Positions 1-11,700 of a stretch of DNA of 64,000 nucleotides are shown here, one piece after another. Source of the stretch: Serilophus lunatus (taxonomy: Eukaryota; Chordata; Aves; Passeriformes; Eurylaimidae); NCBI GenBank assembly GCA_013399895.1, contig VXBA01001792.1:385997-449996 (forward strand). The letters are read 5' to 3'. The notes under the pieces are model-generated. The model ran no database searches, was not told the DNA's origin, and worked only from the letters and a program-made list of their open reading frames with translations. Position 1 is the stretch's first letter; each line of letters begins with the position of its first letter. Made by a program: the position numbers and the translations under genes.

Positions 1-65
1 TCATGTTGGTCACGAGGATGTACCTTCATGTGTTTCAGCAGAACCAAGCAGGGACAAAGCATATT

Positions 66-290
66 AGCTTGAGATTGGATATTATGAAAAAATTCTTCAC
101 AGAAAGGATTGTCAAGCCCTAAGCATGCTTCCAGGGAGGTGGTGGAGTCACAGTCCCTGAAGGAATTTAAAAGGCCTGTAGATGAGGCATCTGGGGACAT
201 GGGTTAGTGGTGGGCTTGGCAATGCTGAGGGAACAGTTGGACTCAATGACCTTAGAAGTCTTTTCCAACCCAAGTAATTGTGTGATTCTA
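66..290 (+). mobile_element. CR1 LINE 3' fragment
   Basis: Plus-oriented CR1 tail: it runs from the GGATATTATGAAAAAATTCTTC block through the GGGTTAGTGGTGG block to GTGTGATTCTA at the end. Diverged from the copies near 950 and 61.7 kb but alignable by eye to the one at 11488. Confidence 0.85.
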
Positions 291-934
291 GAATCACCAG
301 CACCAAAACTCAGCAAACAACAACTCCTGGATATATTTTTATGTGTGAAGCAATCAATGCCCAAGACTTTGCTTACTGGGATATATTGGGTCACATTGTG
401 ACTCCTCATAACAGCTTTTTCAGCTGCTTTCCTTGATGCCCTTCCTTGCTCCTCGATGCCCTTTCTGGCTGGCAGGATTGGGCCTGTGTTCAGCTCCAGA
501 AGCTGGAGAGATTCTGAAGTAGTGGCCACCAAGACTAGTATGGGCAATGAGCAGAAAGGGGCATTACAGGAAAACTACAGATGCACTGCATTATGAGCAA
601 CTCAGAAGAGAACATCAAATTGCTTGTTCAAAGAGAGAGACGATAATTTTGGCAACAAGCATGTGCTCCATGTCCATTCAGCCAGCTCCCTTCTCTGCCC
701 AGGACTCCTGTCCATCACCGTCAGCACCACATCCATAAGCATCCCACAGCTGCTGTGCCTTTACAGGGACTCTGAAGTCCCACAGAGACCCTACGGCAGC
801 CCCAGGATGCTAAAAGAGATCTCCCAAGCTACACTCCGCGCTCACCTGTTAGCTCTCCTGTGGCCTTAAATCAGGTGGACAAGTATCTCACTGAAAGCAG
901 TTTTAGACATCCTCACTGGCATTCTCACACAGCT

Positions 935-1165
935 GGAGGAGGGTAGATTTAGATTAGATATTAGAAAGAAATTCTTCCCTGTGAGGGTGGGGAGGCCCTG
1001 GCACAGGTTGCCCAGAGAAGCTGTGGCTGCCCCATCCCTGGAAGTGTCCAAGGCCAGGTTGGAGCCACCTGGGACAGTGGAAGGTATCTCTGTGCAGTGT
1101 AGGGGGGTTGAACAAGATGAGCTTTAAAGTCCCTTCCAACCCAAAGCACTCCATGATTCTATGAT
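935..1165 (+). mobile_element. CR1 LINE 3' fragment
   Basis: Contains GCACAGGTTGCCCAGAGAAG, GCTGCCCCATCCCTGGAAG and CCTTCCAACCCAAAG, and ends CCATGATTCTATGATATT, the characteristic CR1 terminal repeat. 5'-truncated in the 3'UTR. Confidence 0.92.
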
Positions 1166-2329
1166 ATTGCTCTTTGCCCACCTCACATTCACTCACATAC
1201 AAGATGCTAAAGGCACATGGGGTCCTTCCTCCCGCCTGCATCTCTACTGGGATCAGAGACAACCCAGCCTCTCTTAATCTTGCCCTTCCCAAAACCAAGT
1301 CATCAGACGTCCGCAACTCTGCTTGGCAGCCACAGCCTTTCTCTCCTTATCACTGCCAGAAATTATTCATTTAACATCCATGGCTTCCTGCCAGCGAGAG
1401 GGCGGCACGAGGAGCAGAACTGCCTCCTCTGCTCCTCCTGCAAACCCAAGCAACAAAAGCAAGGCTCTTCCTCAAGCAAAAAAAAAAAAAAAAAATTCCC
1501 ACCAGCTAAGAAAAGCTGGAGGTTAATATAAATTCCATGGGTTTGAGGGGGAAACGGAGCTGCATTCAACAACTCGATGGCCAACCACGCTTCCTTCATC
1601 TGGCAACTGCCCGCTCCTCCGGCAGAGTTATTGAGGAAGTTAGACGAGTGCTCTATTTGTTCCAGCTGCAGATTTCCCTTAAACCCTGGTACTGGTGTTT
1701 TCAAAAAACACAGACCTTGTTTTGTGATGGTGGCTTTTCATTTTCGTGCGTGCCACAGCTACAGTTATTAGCTTTAAGTGTTGTCATTTGTAGATTAAAC
1801 ATAAAGAAAAAAAACCCCCTTGCCATTCTAAGAAGTCCAGGCTGGATGAGCAAAACGGGGGATTAAAGGAAGGCTTTCAGGAATTAGCTTGGAACAGGAA
1901 AGAAGAAGATAAAGCCATTATAAAAGCTTGTGCTAATACAGGAGTCCTTTTTGTTGTGTTAATGCAGCCACACAAATTCCTATGAAGATTTATTAGTCAG
2001 GTCATAAAATCTGCCCTCCTTCCTCTTCTGATGATAAAATCAAGATTATTTTCCTCCATTAACATGTTCTTTTATCTCAATTAAGAGGAAAAAAAATATT
2101 ACACATTTTTCCAAGACTCTGTTTGTAGTGCACAGAAAGCTACAGGTGAAGCTGATGCCTTCAGAATGGAGAAATACAGATGCTGAAACTCAGGTACCCA
2201 TTTAGAGATTACACTGTTTGGATGTTTCCTGTAAGGTGAGCACACCCTCAGGCCTGTGGTACCCAATGCTGAATAACCTGATGGAGCTGGGATATGCAGC
2301 ACCATCCCCTTCCATCACCCCAAACCTGC

Positions 2330-2535
2330 TCTGACACGCTCTGTCTCACAGAACTTCAGTCCAGTAAAGCATTTACTTTATGTGAATCTACTCCTAAGTC
2401 TACTATTTGCCTTGGCCCGCAGCCAGCCAAGCACTTAGGCACATGCTTGAAGTTAAGCACAAGAGTAAACAGATTGAAGTCAGGGGGACTTAAAATTAAG
2501 CACATATTTCAAGGATTTGCTGGATAAGGGCCTTA
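2330..2535. repeat. Old interspersed repeat with internal inverted motif
   Basis: The block around 2425-2530 contains CAAGCACTTAGGCACATGC, TTGAAGTTAAGCAC, ATTGAAGTCAGGGGGACTT and GATTTGCTGGATAAGGGCC. This matches a pattern I remember from old repeats of birds, crocodilians and turtles. I cannot name the family with certainty. Confidence 0.5.
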
Positions 2536-4437
2536 ACCCTGGTGTGCAGCGTTTAACTGGGATGATTCCCAGCTGATTAGCTCCCCCTTTTCCCCTGCCT
2601 CCCCTCCATGGGGCCACGCAACAAACGGTTTCTGTTTTGCCACCATGCTAAAGGCCTGGCTTTAGAGAAACCTTGTCAAGCCTCCAGGCAAAGCATGTCT
2701 TTCTTTAATTATACCTGCCTGTGAAATACCTTCCAGAAATCCCCACCCAAACAAAGCCTCAGGAAAGGAAATAACGGAAATTCTTGATGGTTTCCACAGG
2801 GGAAGCGATCCGACCCAGTGAGATGAGGTGCACGTAAGATGAGGCTGATGACTGCTCCTACTGTACGCAATTCCCCACACAGAGACACTCCCCAAAGCTC
2901 CAGCAGAAACTCCCAGCTACCCCAGCCCTCATCTCCCAGGGAAGGAGTCTCCTTGGACCTGTCCCCTGGATGTGTCTTCCTGCACATGCTAATATCTGAA
3001 AAGCCATTTGGTGGACAGTTCTGGTGGAAGAAGAGAGATGAGGCAACATAAAATCCAGGAAGCCACCTTGTAGCAAAGTGCAGCACTCAAGATGCCAAAT
3101 AGCTTCTAAAGAGCTGAAAGTGATTTTTTTGTTTGCTTTTGTTTTTAGGGTTTTTTTGCCCTGCATGCCCTTTCATATGAGCTTTTAAGCTTTATTTCAA
3201 CTGCATCTACTACCCAAGTTAGGACCACTCCAAACAGGCATCATAGGCAAGTCTTGGAAGACACGGATGAAACAGACAAGCAAAAGATTAGAAACCTGGA
3301 TAAAAAGGTGTAGATTTTCTGTTGATTTCTTCAGAAAGAGGACTGCTTTTATCAAGGAGCAGCAACTTGCCTACACTTGACAATGGATTGATGGAACATC
3401 ATGAAGTCTCATCCACATCCTTTACCTGTCCCCATGAAAGTGACTTCTGATCATAACTCTCCTGCATTACTCTCTGCTCCTGAACAGTCACCACCAGGGC
3501 ATTAACACTGGATTTATCTCTGCTAAATATAGCAAAGTCACCAAATAAAGATGCCTGGATTATACTATCCAAATTGCAAACCACTCTAGGTGACAGCTAA
3601 ATCATCAATTTTCAATACACACATGCAGAAACACATGCAGAAAAACTTCTGCACTGCCACAACACCTTCCTTCTGACTCAAACTCATGTTGGGAAAGCTA
3701 TTTTAGACCTCCCAAATTAAGAGCACAGCCATGAGATGCTGCACTGCAGCCTTACCCTTCCTGAACCAACAACTCTCAGAAGTTGAGGGGTGGCAGAATA
3801 AATTCCAGTCCTGCCTTGTATGCAAATTCCATCAAGGAAAGACATGGCAAGTTAAACCCAAACAGGGCAGTTTTCTTCTCCTTAAGACAAGAATATCAGG
3901 ATGGTCAAGTAGTCACAGAGCTCCACCTCTAATGCAGCACATTCCCTGCCTCAGGTACTGGCAACATTTGGAGCTATTTGCACTCTATTTTGGTGGCCTC
4001 ACTGGCCATGGGCAGCTGGGCACTAGTTCTTTGGAACAGCAGCAAAGGAGCTGTATCTTGGAAATCTGTCACACTTCACCTGCCCTCCACCAAGGTCAAC
4101 ATTATCCATGTAATTATCATTTATTGCTCTACTTGGAAGCACCACCAAAATCCTGAAGCTAGACAATGTGTACAGGGATCAGAGAGCATCAGGAGGAAAG
4201 CAGAGTAATGCCAAGGCTGAAAGAAGAACCTAAAGCTTACTTGCTTTCACCTTCAAACACAGGCACTTGTAAAGAATAAAAGGGTTTAAGTAAAAAATTG
4301 GTTTGCCTAAGCACTCAAAAATTGAATTACAAGTCGTTTTCCTTTCAACTAAAAGACCTCATGGTGTAGTCCCAACACTGACACTGCAAGAAGGAGTCGG
4401 GAGGAGATCTTGAATTCCTCTCTGGCCATGACAGTTA

Positions 4438-4690
4438 CAGAATCACAGAATATGCTGAGTCGGAAGGGACGCACAAGGTTCATCGAGTCCAGCTCCTGAT
4501 CCTGCACAGGACCATCCCCAATAGTCATACCCTGTCCCTGAGAGGATCATCCAATCCCTCCTTGAGCTCTGTCAGTCTTGGTGCTGTGCCCACTGCCCTG
4601 GGGAGCCTGGTCAGTGCCCAACCACCCTCTAGGTGGATAATCTGTTTCTAATCCCCAAACCTCCTCTGGCATAGGACAATCCTCCCCCAT
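4438..4690 (-). mobile_element. CR1 LINE 3' fragment, separate subfamily
   Basis: Begins CAGAATCACAGAATATGCTG and continues with CATCGAGTCCAGCTCCTGAT, CCTGCACAGGACCATCCCC and CTGGGGAGCCTGGTCAGTGC. This is the subfamily with the GAGTCCAACTCCTG/CTGCACAGGAC signature, shared in reverse orientation by the copy at 40870-41120. Confidence 0.88.
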
Positions 4691-4699
4691 TTCCATTGC

Positions 4700-5165
4700 C
4701 AGGGGTTCTGCTCTGTGATAGTTTTTTATGACCATGTTTGCTCTCGCTTCAACTCTTGGGAGCATTTGCAGAAGAAGAGAAGTTTCCACCCACCCACACT
4801 GATGATGCAGACGAGGGGAAAGAGGAGCTGCCATTGTGCTCTTCGGATCATGTCAGGTCGCACGTACGTTTGAAGTTGGCCACCCAGTCCTGAGCAGCCA
4901 GGAGCAATCTTATAACGGCTACTTCCTCCAGTGCTCTCAGAGCTGATCTTCAGGAAAGCTCTGTAGTGCGAGGAAATCCTGGCCATCGCCACCAGAGTGT
5001 TATCGACACAGCAAGGAGATAATAATGACAGGAACCGCCTTACGGCAAAATCACCATCATGATTCAGGCGACTCTGTGGTGCCAAAGTCCAGCGAGCTGG
5101 GACACGGCGACAGGAGGTCACACATGGTGATTATTAGCTGGTGATTGTGTTAAAAAAAAAAAAAA
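4700..5165. other. CpG-richer unexplained block ending in poly(A)
   Basis: The sequence from about 4820 to 5110 has clearly more CpG than its surroundings and ends on the plus strand in a run of 14 A (5152-5165). The minus strand is open for 131 codons here (5121-4726), but the protein is not recognised and has no splice context. It could be an old retrocopy, a conserved noncoding element or chance. Confidence 0.35.
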
Positions 5166-6016
5166 GGTGGGTTCCTACAACTTGATGAGCATCATACACT
5201 CTCCCTCTGGGGAATGCATCAGTTCTTCGGTGCATGACACGGCTTACTGCGTTGAACTTGACTTTTCTTAGAAGGCCACAGGTCTCACCTTCTCCTTTGG
5301 GAGGGCAGGTGGCATCTAGCCTGGAAGATACCACCTGGAATAAGAATCACTATTCCTGGCAGCAGAGCCTGGCAAGTTTTGTGTCTTCTCTGGATTCACC
5401 AGGTATATCACAGAATCCACAGCACCCCTCTGATCCGCGTACAACCTCCTTCCTAGAGAGATGCAGGACTTAAAGACACACAGGACTGACGGGCACACTG
5501 CTGTGGTCCCACAGAACTTCTTGAAGACCTTTTACTCCAGGAATTGCTGGTTCAGACCTTCACAGTCTGTGATATGCATCTCAGAAGAAGCAGGCACATG
5601 AAAGGTGCTGGTTTGAAAAACTGTGTGCTGCCAGGTGGCGGTGAATCTCTGGAACAAGCACAACATGTCAAATGGCTGTGCCTCCTTCAGCCTTCAACCT
5701 TATCCTTTCTGTAGACCTGCAACACACAGGCTTTGCACCTGCACTACAGGAGCAGCAGAAATTCCCCATCTTGTACAAGGAAAGAAATGCAGGAGGTCAA
5801 AGGCTGGCGACACATGAAGGTACACCAACCCTTGGAAGGGATTTGTTAAGCAGATGGTGAGGAAGATGCTCCCATGGCACCACAAAGGAGCACCCCGATA
5901 CGGTAAGGGCATAGATTTCCCCTCACCATGAGAAACCTCCATTGCTACCTTCTCCAAGTGTAACACTACACCAGAAACAGAGCCCCTTGGAGACTTCAAT
6001 TTGTTTTCTCTTTCAC

Positions 6017-6512
6017 TTTTTTTTTTTTTCTTTTTGTAGGATTACTGAGTTCAGAGAGTCTCTCTTTAATGTCACATGTGTGGCTCAGGTCCCTCAGGCC
6101 CCAGCAGAAGCAGCCTGGGATATTTGCACAGACCCCTCACAATGGAAGGAAGAGGGTGTAGGAGGGAGGATCAGGCTGCTGACCCCTTTATTGTTCTTGG
6201 GCCAGAAGAAAGCTTCCTCCTGGCTTAAGAACCACGGCGCTGAAAAAGTTTTCCAGCCAAAACGAATCAGATGGAGTCACTGGGTGGTGGTTTTTATTAT
6301 TTTTTTTTTTCTTTCTCCTTCCCCTGCCTCCCCCTTCGGTCAAGCGACGGGGAGTCACAGGGTTGTGCTCCATTCACAAAATACCTGCTGCACATCACGT
6401 AGTCCTTCCCCCCGACAGCGGGGAAAGGCGCTGTAACCCAAGCAAACGAAAATAAACCATTTTTTTTTCCTTTCTCTGCAGATTTAAAAAAAAAAAAAAA
6501 AAGAAAAAAAAA
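6017..6512. repeat. Cluster of poly(T) and poly(A) runs
   Basis: T13 at 6017-6029, T about 13 at 6299-6311, T9 at 6460-6468 and A17-G-A9 at 6486-6512 within 500 bases. The plus-strand stretch ending CTTTTTGTAG at 6039 resembles a splice acceptor, but it is on the strand opposite to CTIF and no exon follows that I recognise. Confidence 0.8.
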
Positions 6513-7317
6513 GGGAAGAAAGGACCCTGCTCCCAGACTGACGCCTCCAGCATGCACCCGCCAGGGAAGGGGTAGGCGGAGGGGGAAAACAAGACGACGA
6601 TATGAAAGAAAACAAAAACCAGCAAATTCTGCTCTGAAAGGATTAAATGGAGGTTTTCCAAAAAAACACCCCGCCATTATATAATGAGGCTTAACTTGGG
6701 AGTCACCAGGGTCACACGATGCAGCAGACTGGAAAAACCAAAGCGCAGTGTAGCCTTTTAATTGTTAAGCCAACCATAAAAAAAAAATAAAATAGAAAAC
6801 CGATATTGTGATTGCACGACAAGGTGGCCACTCACATACTAATGGTCAGGGTATTTTTCTTTTCTGCCTTTGCTCTTTCTGGCTGAAATACCATTTCAGT
6901 ATGAGTCCGGCTCCTTGCCTTTCTGCTTATCAGGGTGCTGACCTGTTTTGCTGGGACACCGCTGGCACTGGGCAGTGATGCCGCAGGGAACACGGGGACG
7001 GCACCAGCTCCCAAAGCCCAAAGGCACATGGGGCTGCTTTGCACTGAAAGTAAAATCAACCACAAGTGGAAACTCTATCTCAACAACCCAGGTATCAAAA
7101 CTCACTGAGGGGTTTCTAGATGCAAATTTGCATGTAAGATGATTTTTCAGTACATCAGTTGCACTCACAAGTCCCAGCCATGACCCACAATCACCCGCCT
7201 CTTCCCCAGGTTCTCCATAATCTTTAGACAGAGTTGGTTGTACAACCACAGGCAATCCTGAAGCTTCCTCATCCTTGATGTCTGCCAGTGATGTCCACAC
7301 CAGAGACAGAATTATGT

Positions 7318-7660
7318 AATCACAGAATACAGTTGGAAAAGACCTCCAAGATCATAGAGTCCAACCATTACCACAGCACATGCCACTAACGCATGTCCCC
7401 AAGTGCCACATCCACAGGGCTTTTAAATCCCTCCAGGGATGGGGACTCCACCACTGCCTTAGGCAGCCTCTGCCAGGGCTCGACAAGCCTTTCCATGAAG
7501 AAATTGCCCCCTAATATCCAATCTAAACCTGCCTTGATGCAATTTGAGGCCATTTCCTCTTGTCTTGTTGCCTTTTAGCTGGAAGAACAGACTGACTCAC
7601 CATGGTTACACCCTCCTGTCAGCTAGTTGTAAGATTCTAGCTGCAGGGCTGAACAAGCCT
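7318..7660 (-). mobile_element. CR1 LINE fragment
   Basis: Starts ATCACAGAATACAGTTGG and carries TCCACAGGGCTTTTAAATCC, CTCCAGGGATGGGGACTCC and GGCCATTTCCTCTTGTC. It extends further into the element than most copies here. Same subfamily as the copy at 20418-20745. Confidence 0.88.
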
Positions 7661-7743
7661 CACGGACAAGAGAGATAGGAACTATGCAAAAAGAAGAAAA
7701 CTTTAAAAAAGCCCACCCTAGCCCTCTGTTTTTGGACCACTTT

Positions 7744-7761
7744 CAGCAGCAGCAGCAGCAG
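7744..7761. repeat. (CAG)6 trinucleotide run
   Basis: Six perfect CAG units in intron sequence. Not in a reading frame that continues on either side. Confidence 0.95.
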
Positions 7762-8700
7762 GATGGTACTACCAGTCCGGAAACCTGGAGGTCATTCTGA
7801 ATTCATGTTTTTTTTTAAATTACAACAAAGGCAAATCTGTGCTTCACATTGGAATCTTAAAAGCTAGCTTTGGTCTGGATTACTGTTATAGAAGAATCAT
7901 GAAACAACATGACAGGGTGTCTTGTCTCTCCTGCTGCTCCTTCAAACCATGTCCATGCAACTACTGACTCCAAACCTTCTCATTCCTATCTAGAAAACAT
8001 GTAGCGACTCCCACTTGAGGAATATATATATTTTTATATTGTGTTTGTGCATAGCTCCTTTTCCAAGAGGAAAGTTGGCCAAATGAAGGTGTACACAGCC
8101 CACCAGCCTTAAGGAATAATGTTGCTCACAGAGCTGTGACGCAGCAAATATTGGTACTTCTGCCCCCAGAACTAATAAGAAAAAGCAATCCATATCTTCT
8201 GTAGTACCTGCTAACTTTGCCAAGACAAGGGGTCTTACTTTTCCCAGCCAAAGGGAAACAAACAGCTCCTACAAGCACACATTTTTTCTTTCCGTTTGGA
8301 TGCCCCAGAAGAATATACAATGAGAAATGAAATAATGAAGTGGGTCACAAAAGCAGGAAGAAATGAAGCTTTATCATTCTCCAGTGTTTCTCTGCTCATA
8401 CATTACAGGAATTATATAAAAAGAATTAAAAAGCAAGCAAGCCAACAATGAGGAGTTTCTCTACAGCAGTACCAGCAGGTGAAGGGCAAAGATGAATAAC
8501 CCTGGGAGATATGGGCACTGGGGCAGCACTGTGTGATCAAAGGTATGGAGACCACATTTTCTATTAGCCTATTCCTATTAGCCCCAGTGAAATCCTTCAA
8601 TCCAGTAAAGGCATTTTGGGGATGCTAGAGAGTTTTCTTTCACTGATCATGCCAGCACATGCACATTGGAGCCATTTCTGGAGCCAGCACAAACGTTCAT

Positions 8701-8825
8701 AGAGTGTCCCTGGAAGTGTCCAAGATCAGGCTGGATGGGGTTTGGAGCAACCTGGGATAGTGGAAGGTGTCCCTTTCTTTTAATCTTTAAGGTCCCTTCC
8801 AACTCAACCATTTTATGACTCTATA
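8701..8825 (+). mobile_element. CR1 LINE 3' end, short
   Basis: Contains CCTGGAAGTGTCCAAGATCA, GGATGGGGTTTGGAGCAACC and GGTCCCTTCCAACTC, ending TTTTATGACTCTATAA, a decayed CR1 terminal repeat. Confidence 0.88.
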
Positions 8826-11379
8826 ACCTCCAAAAAACCTAACCCCCCAAAGCATTTATAAAATCATAAAATGAGGAACAATATGAAAGTGGGACTAGGA
8901 AGGACCTCTGAGTTACAGACCTTGGTCTGCTTCCACAAGGACATAATTTAATCTCTTCATAAACAGTCTTCATTCTCCCCATGGAAGAGACATCCAGGCA
9001 TTGTGTGCAGCAATAAATTTCCCACTTAAATGACAATCTCTGACCAAACCACCTTAGACTGCAATAAACACTTATCCTGCCACTAAATACCTATATTTAC
9101 ACCCATAGCTATATATACATCTCCCCAAGCTGGACTGGATTCACTTACCTGCTGCCTCCGGGCAGGAAATTCGCATTTTAAGAACTTCTGGTCTCATTTA
9201 TTGTATTGGTTTCTATTCCCATAACATCAGAGGAAAGGCAGCAGAAAAGGGTGGGGGAGCATCTTCTGGTTAAGAAGAAATTTATAAATGCTACAGGAAA
9301 CATTAACCTCCTATTTTGTTGGCCAAGGGACGAGGACATCCCCCCATTAGCAAGATTTTTAGAGAGCAATGTGTTTCTAGGCTCTGTAGGTCCCTCCACC
9401 AACGGGGATGTGTGCACGTCTCTCTTCTTTGGTCCTGTGGCATGCCTGCTTTTTTTAGAGAGAAAATTCCTTCCTTCCCTTTATTTTATTAAAAATTCAG
9501 GTCTTTCATGGAGAGCAGGGAAGGGGATTAGGATGTGGAAATAGCCAAGCCAGCAGAAATAGCTGCTTGACCAAAGAGACATTGAGTTTTTATTCAAGAT
9601 CTTTAGAAATATGGATTTTTTTTTCCTCTCTCTTACTTTTAATAACCTTTTTCTTTAACTTAATCATTACTCCACATTACTTCCACATTTCAGGAAAATA
9701 TTCAGCAAATTCAATAGAGTGCAGCAAAAACCCTCTCAGGTTTCTAATGAATCCTCTGGGAAAACAAGGGAGAAAAAGATGTAACATTACCGAGAAGTTA
9801 AAATTCTGGGAGGATTTGGGGTGTGTGTGTTTTGGAGTCTATAAAAAGGACTGGGAAAAACCAAAACAAAACCTTTCAGGCTTGCTTTGGGCATTATATA
9901 GCTGCACAAAAGCAAACCTTTCTGAAAGGGAAGTCAGCTGCAGGGCTGAGAAAAATCCATTTTCCTCTCTGGTATGTTTCAGCCAGAGCACAGTGTTGTG
10001 GCATTTTTGAGCCTTAAATGCCTATAGAGCCGTTATACTTCTGTACAATTTCCCTCACCCAAACCAGCTAATTACCCAGAAAACTGCATTTCACAGATCT
10101 AAAACTACTTGTGAACTCCTTAAAAGCAAAACAGGGGGTCTTTCTTCATTATCCTTCCAGGAACAGACTTATCAACTCCCCCAGCCTCCTATCTCCTTGT
10201 GGCTCCTGATCATGAACTCAAAACCCACCAACTCCTATTGGTAAGCTGCAAAATAGCCAAAATCCCATTGTCAATCTTAGTTTGTAACACAAAGCGGTGC
10301 CTGGCAAACTGGGATCTAAGGAACAGGGATGGTTCAGCAGTGGACATCTCCCCCCTCCTGAGGCTGATGTGTCCTTCAAAGTGGGGTGGGTACAAAGGGT
10401 AGATGGGGGACAGATGGACCATTGGGAATGTGGGTGCTCAGGGAACACTCTACAGCTGAAGGGGTGGTAGCACTTCCAAAGAAAGGTGGGATCCCTCAGC
10501 ACACCATGATGCAAGGAGCACTGTTTGGGACTGAGCCCTGCCAGAGCATCCCATAGGAAATACACAGAGTTGAGGATTACATTTACAAAAGTGAGATTTC
10601 CAAGAGGAGTTGAGCAGGTGTCATGGTGCCAGTAAGGGAAATCTGGGCTGTGAGGCATATCCAGACCCTAGATATCCACCCCTCTCTGGGTTGTGATGCT
10701 TGGTGGAGTTCACAGACAGCTTCAGTTTCAGCCCTGCTCCACTCAAGGCTCCCAGTGACGCACAGTGCTATCCAAATTCATCCAAGTTCCCCTTCTGTAA
10801 GCCCCAGGCTCCCCCATGCTGGACATGCACCCAGAGCCCGAGGGGAGCACAGCAGGATGGGGAGCAGCATGACCTGGCACCGGAGGGCCACTGTGAGGTT
10901 TCTGCTCGGGGAAAGCCTTGGGAAAAAGCCTTGTTTCCTCAGCACAGAGCTGTGTGTCAGGGCCATGAAGCAAGGCTGCAGTGCCCTCTAGTGCTGCAGG
11001 GCTGCCCTCTGCCACCAGCCCTGTCCCCTCGGCCACCAAACACCTAGCCAACCTTTGGATCTGCAGCATCAACAACCCTTGCCCCTCTCACCATCCCTTC
11101 TTGCTCATCCCAAACTCATGTGCCTGACCAGCTGACCTACCCGAGGTGTGACAGCACCCCATGCTGGCAGGTATGACAGCCTGCCCCTAACTCTGCCCAG
11201 GTGATCAGTACCAGCTCCAGGAACCACTATAAAACAGGCATCTCTGTGACCACCAAGTTGGGAAGACACCCCCAGTACTTGTTGAGTGTGCCTGACTTAA
11301 ATGACAGCCAGAAAAATAACACCATCCCTGAGAAGGGAGAATCCACCTCATTTCCCAAATTCACGAACCAGCTTTGATT

Positions 11380-11413
11380 AACAACAACAACAACAATTAT
11401 AATGATAATGATT
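11380..11413. repeat. AT-rich trinucleotide tract
   Basis: (ACA)n passing into AATGATAATGAT. It explains the run of isoleucine and valine codons on the opposite strand, which is not a gene. Confidence 0.85.
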
Positions 11414-11487
11414 CCATCAATATCAAAGCTCTTGGCTATTCCTGTCATGTTTCCTTTGTGCATTGAATAAAGCTGTCATAAGACATT

Positions 11488-11700
11488 AAGAAACTGGGTA
11501 TTAGGAAAAATTTCTTCAAGGAAAGGGTTGTGAAACCCTGGCACAGGCTGCCCAAGGTAATGGTAGAGTTCCACTCCCTGGAGGGATTTAAAAGCTGTGT
11601 GGATGTGGCACTTGAAGCCATGGGTTAGTGGTGGCCTTGGCAGTGCTGGGGAGTGGTTGGACTCAATGATCTTTTCCAACTTAAATGAATCTATGATATG
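11488..11700 (+). mobile_element. CR1 LINE 3' fragment
   Basis: Contains GGTATTAGGAAAAATTTCTT, TGGCACAGGCTGCCCAAGG and GGTTGGACTCAATGATC and ends GAATCTATGAT. Close in structure to the copy at 66-290, so both belong to one subfamily. Confidence 0.88.

Noticed and set aside
6010..6045. Strong-looking splice acceptor on the plus strand after a long T tract
   Set aside because: No plausible plus-strand exon or donor follows; a T run before TAG is common by chance.
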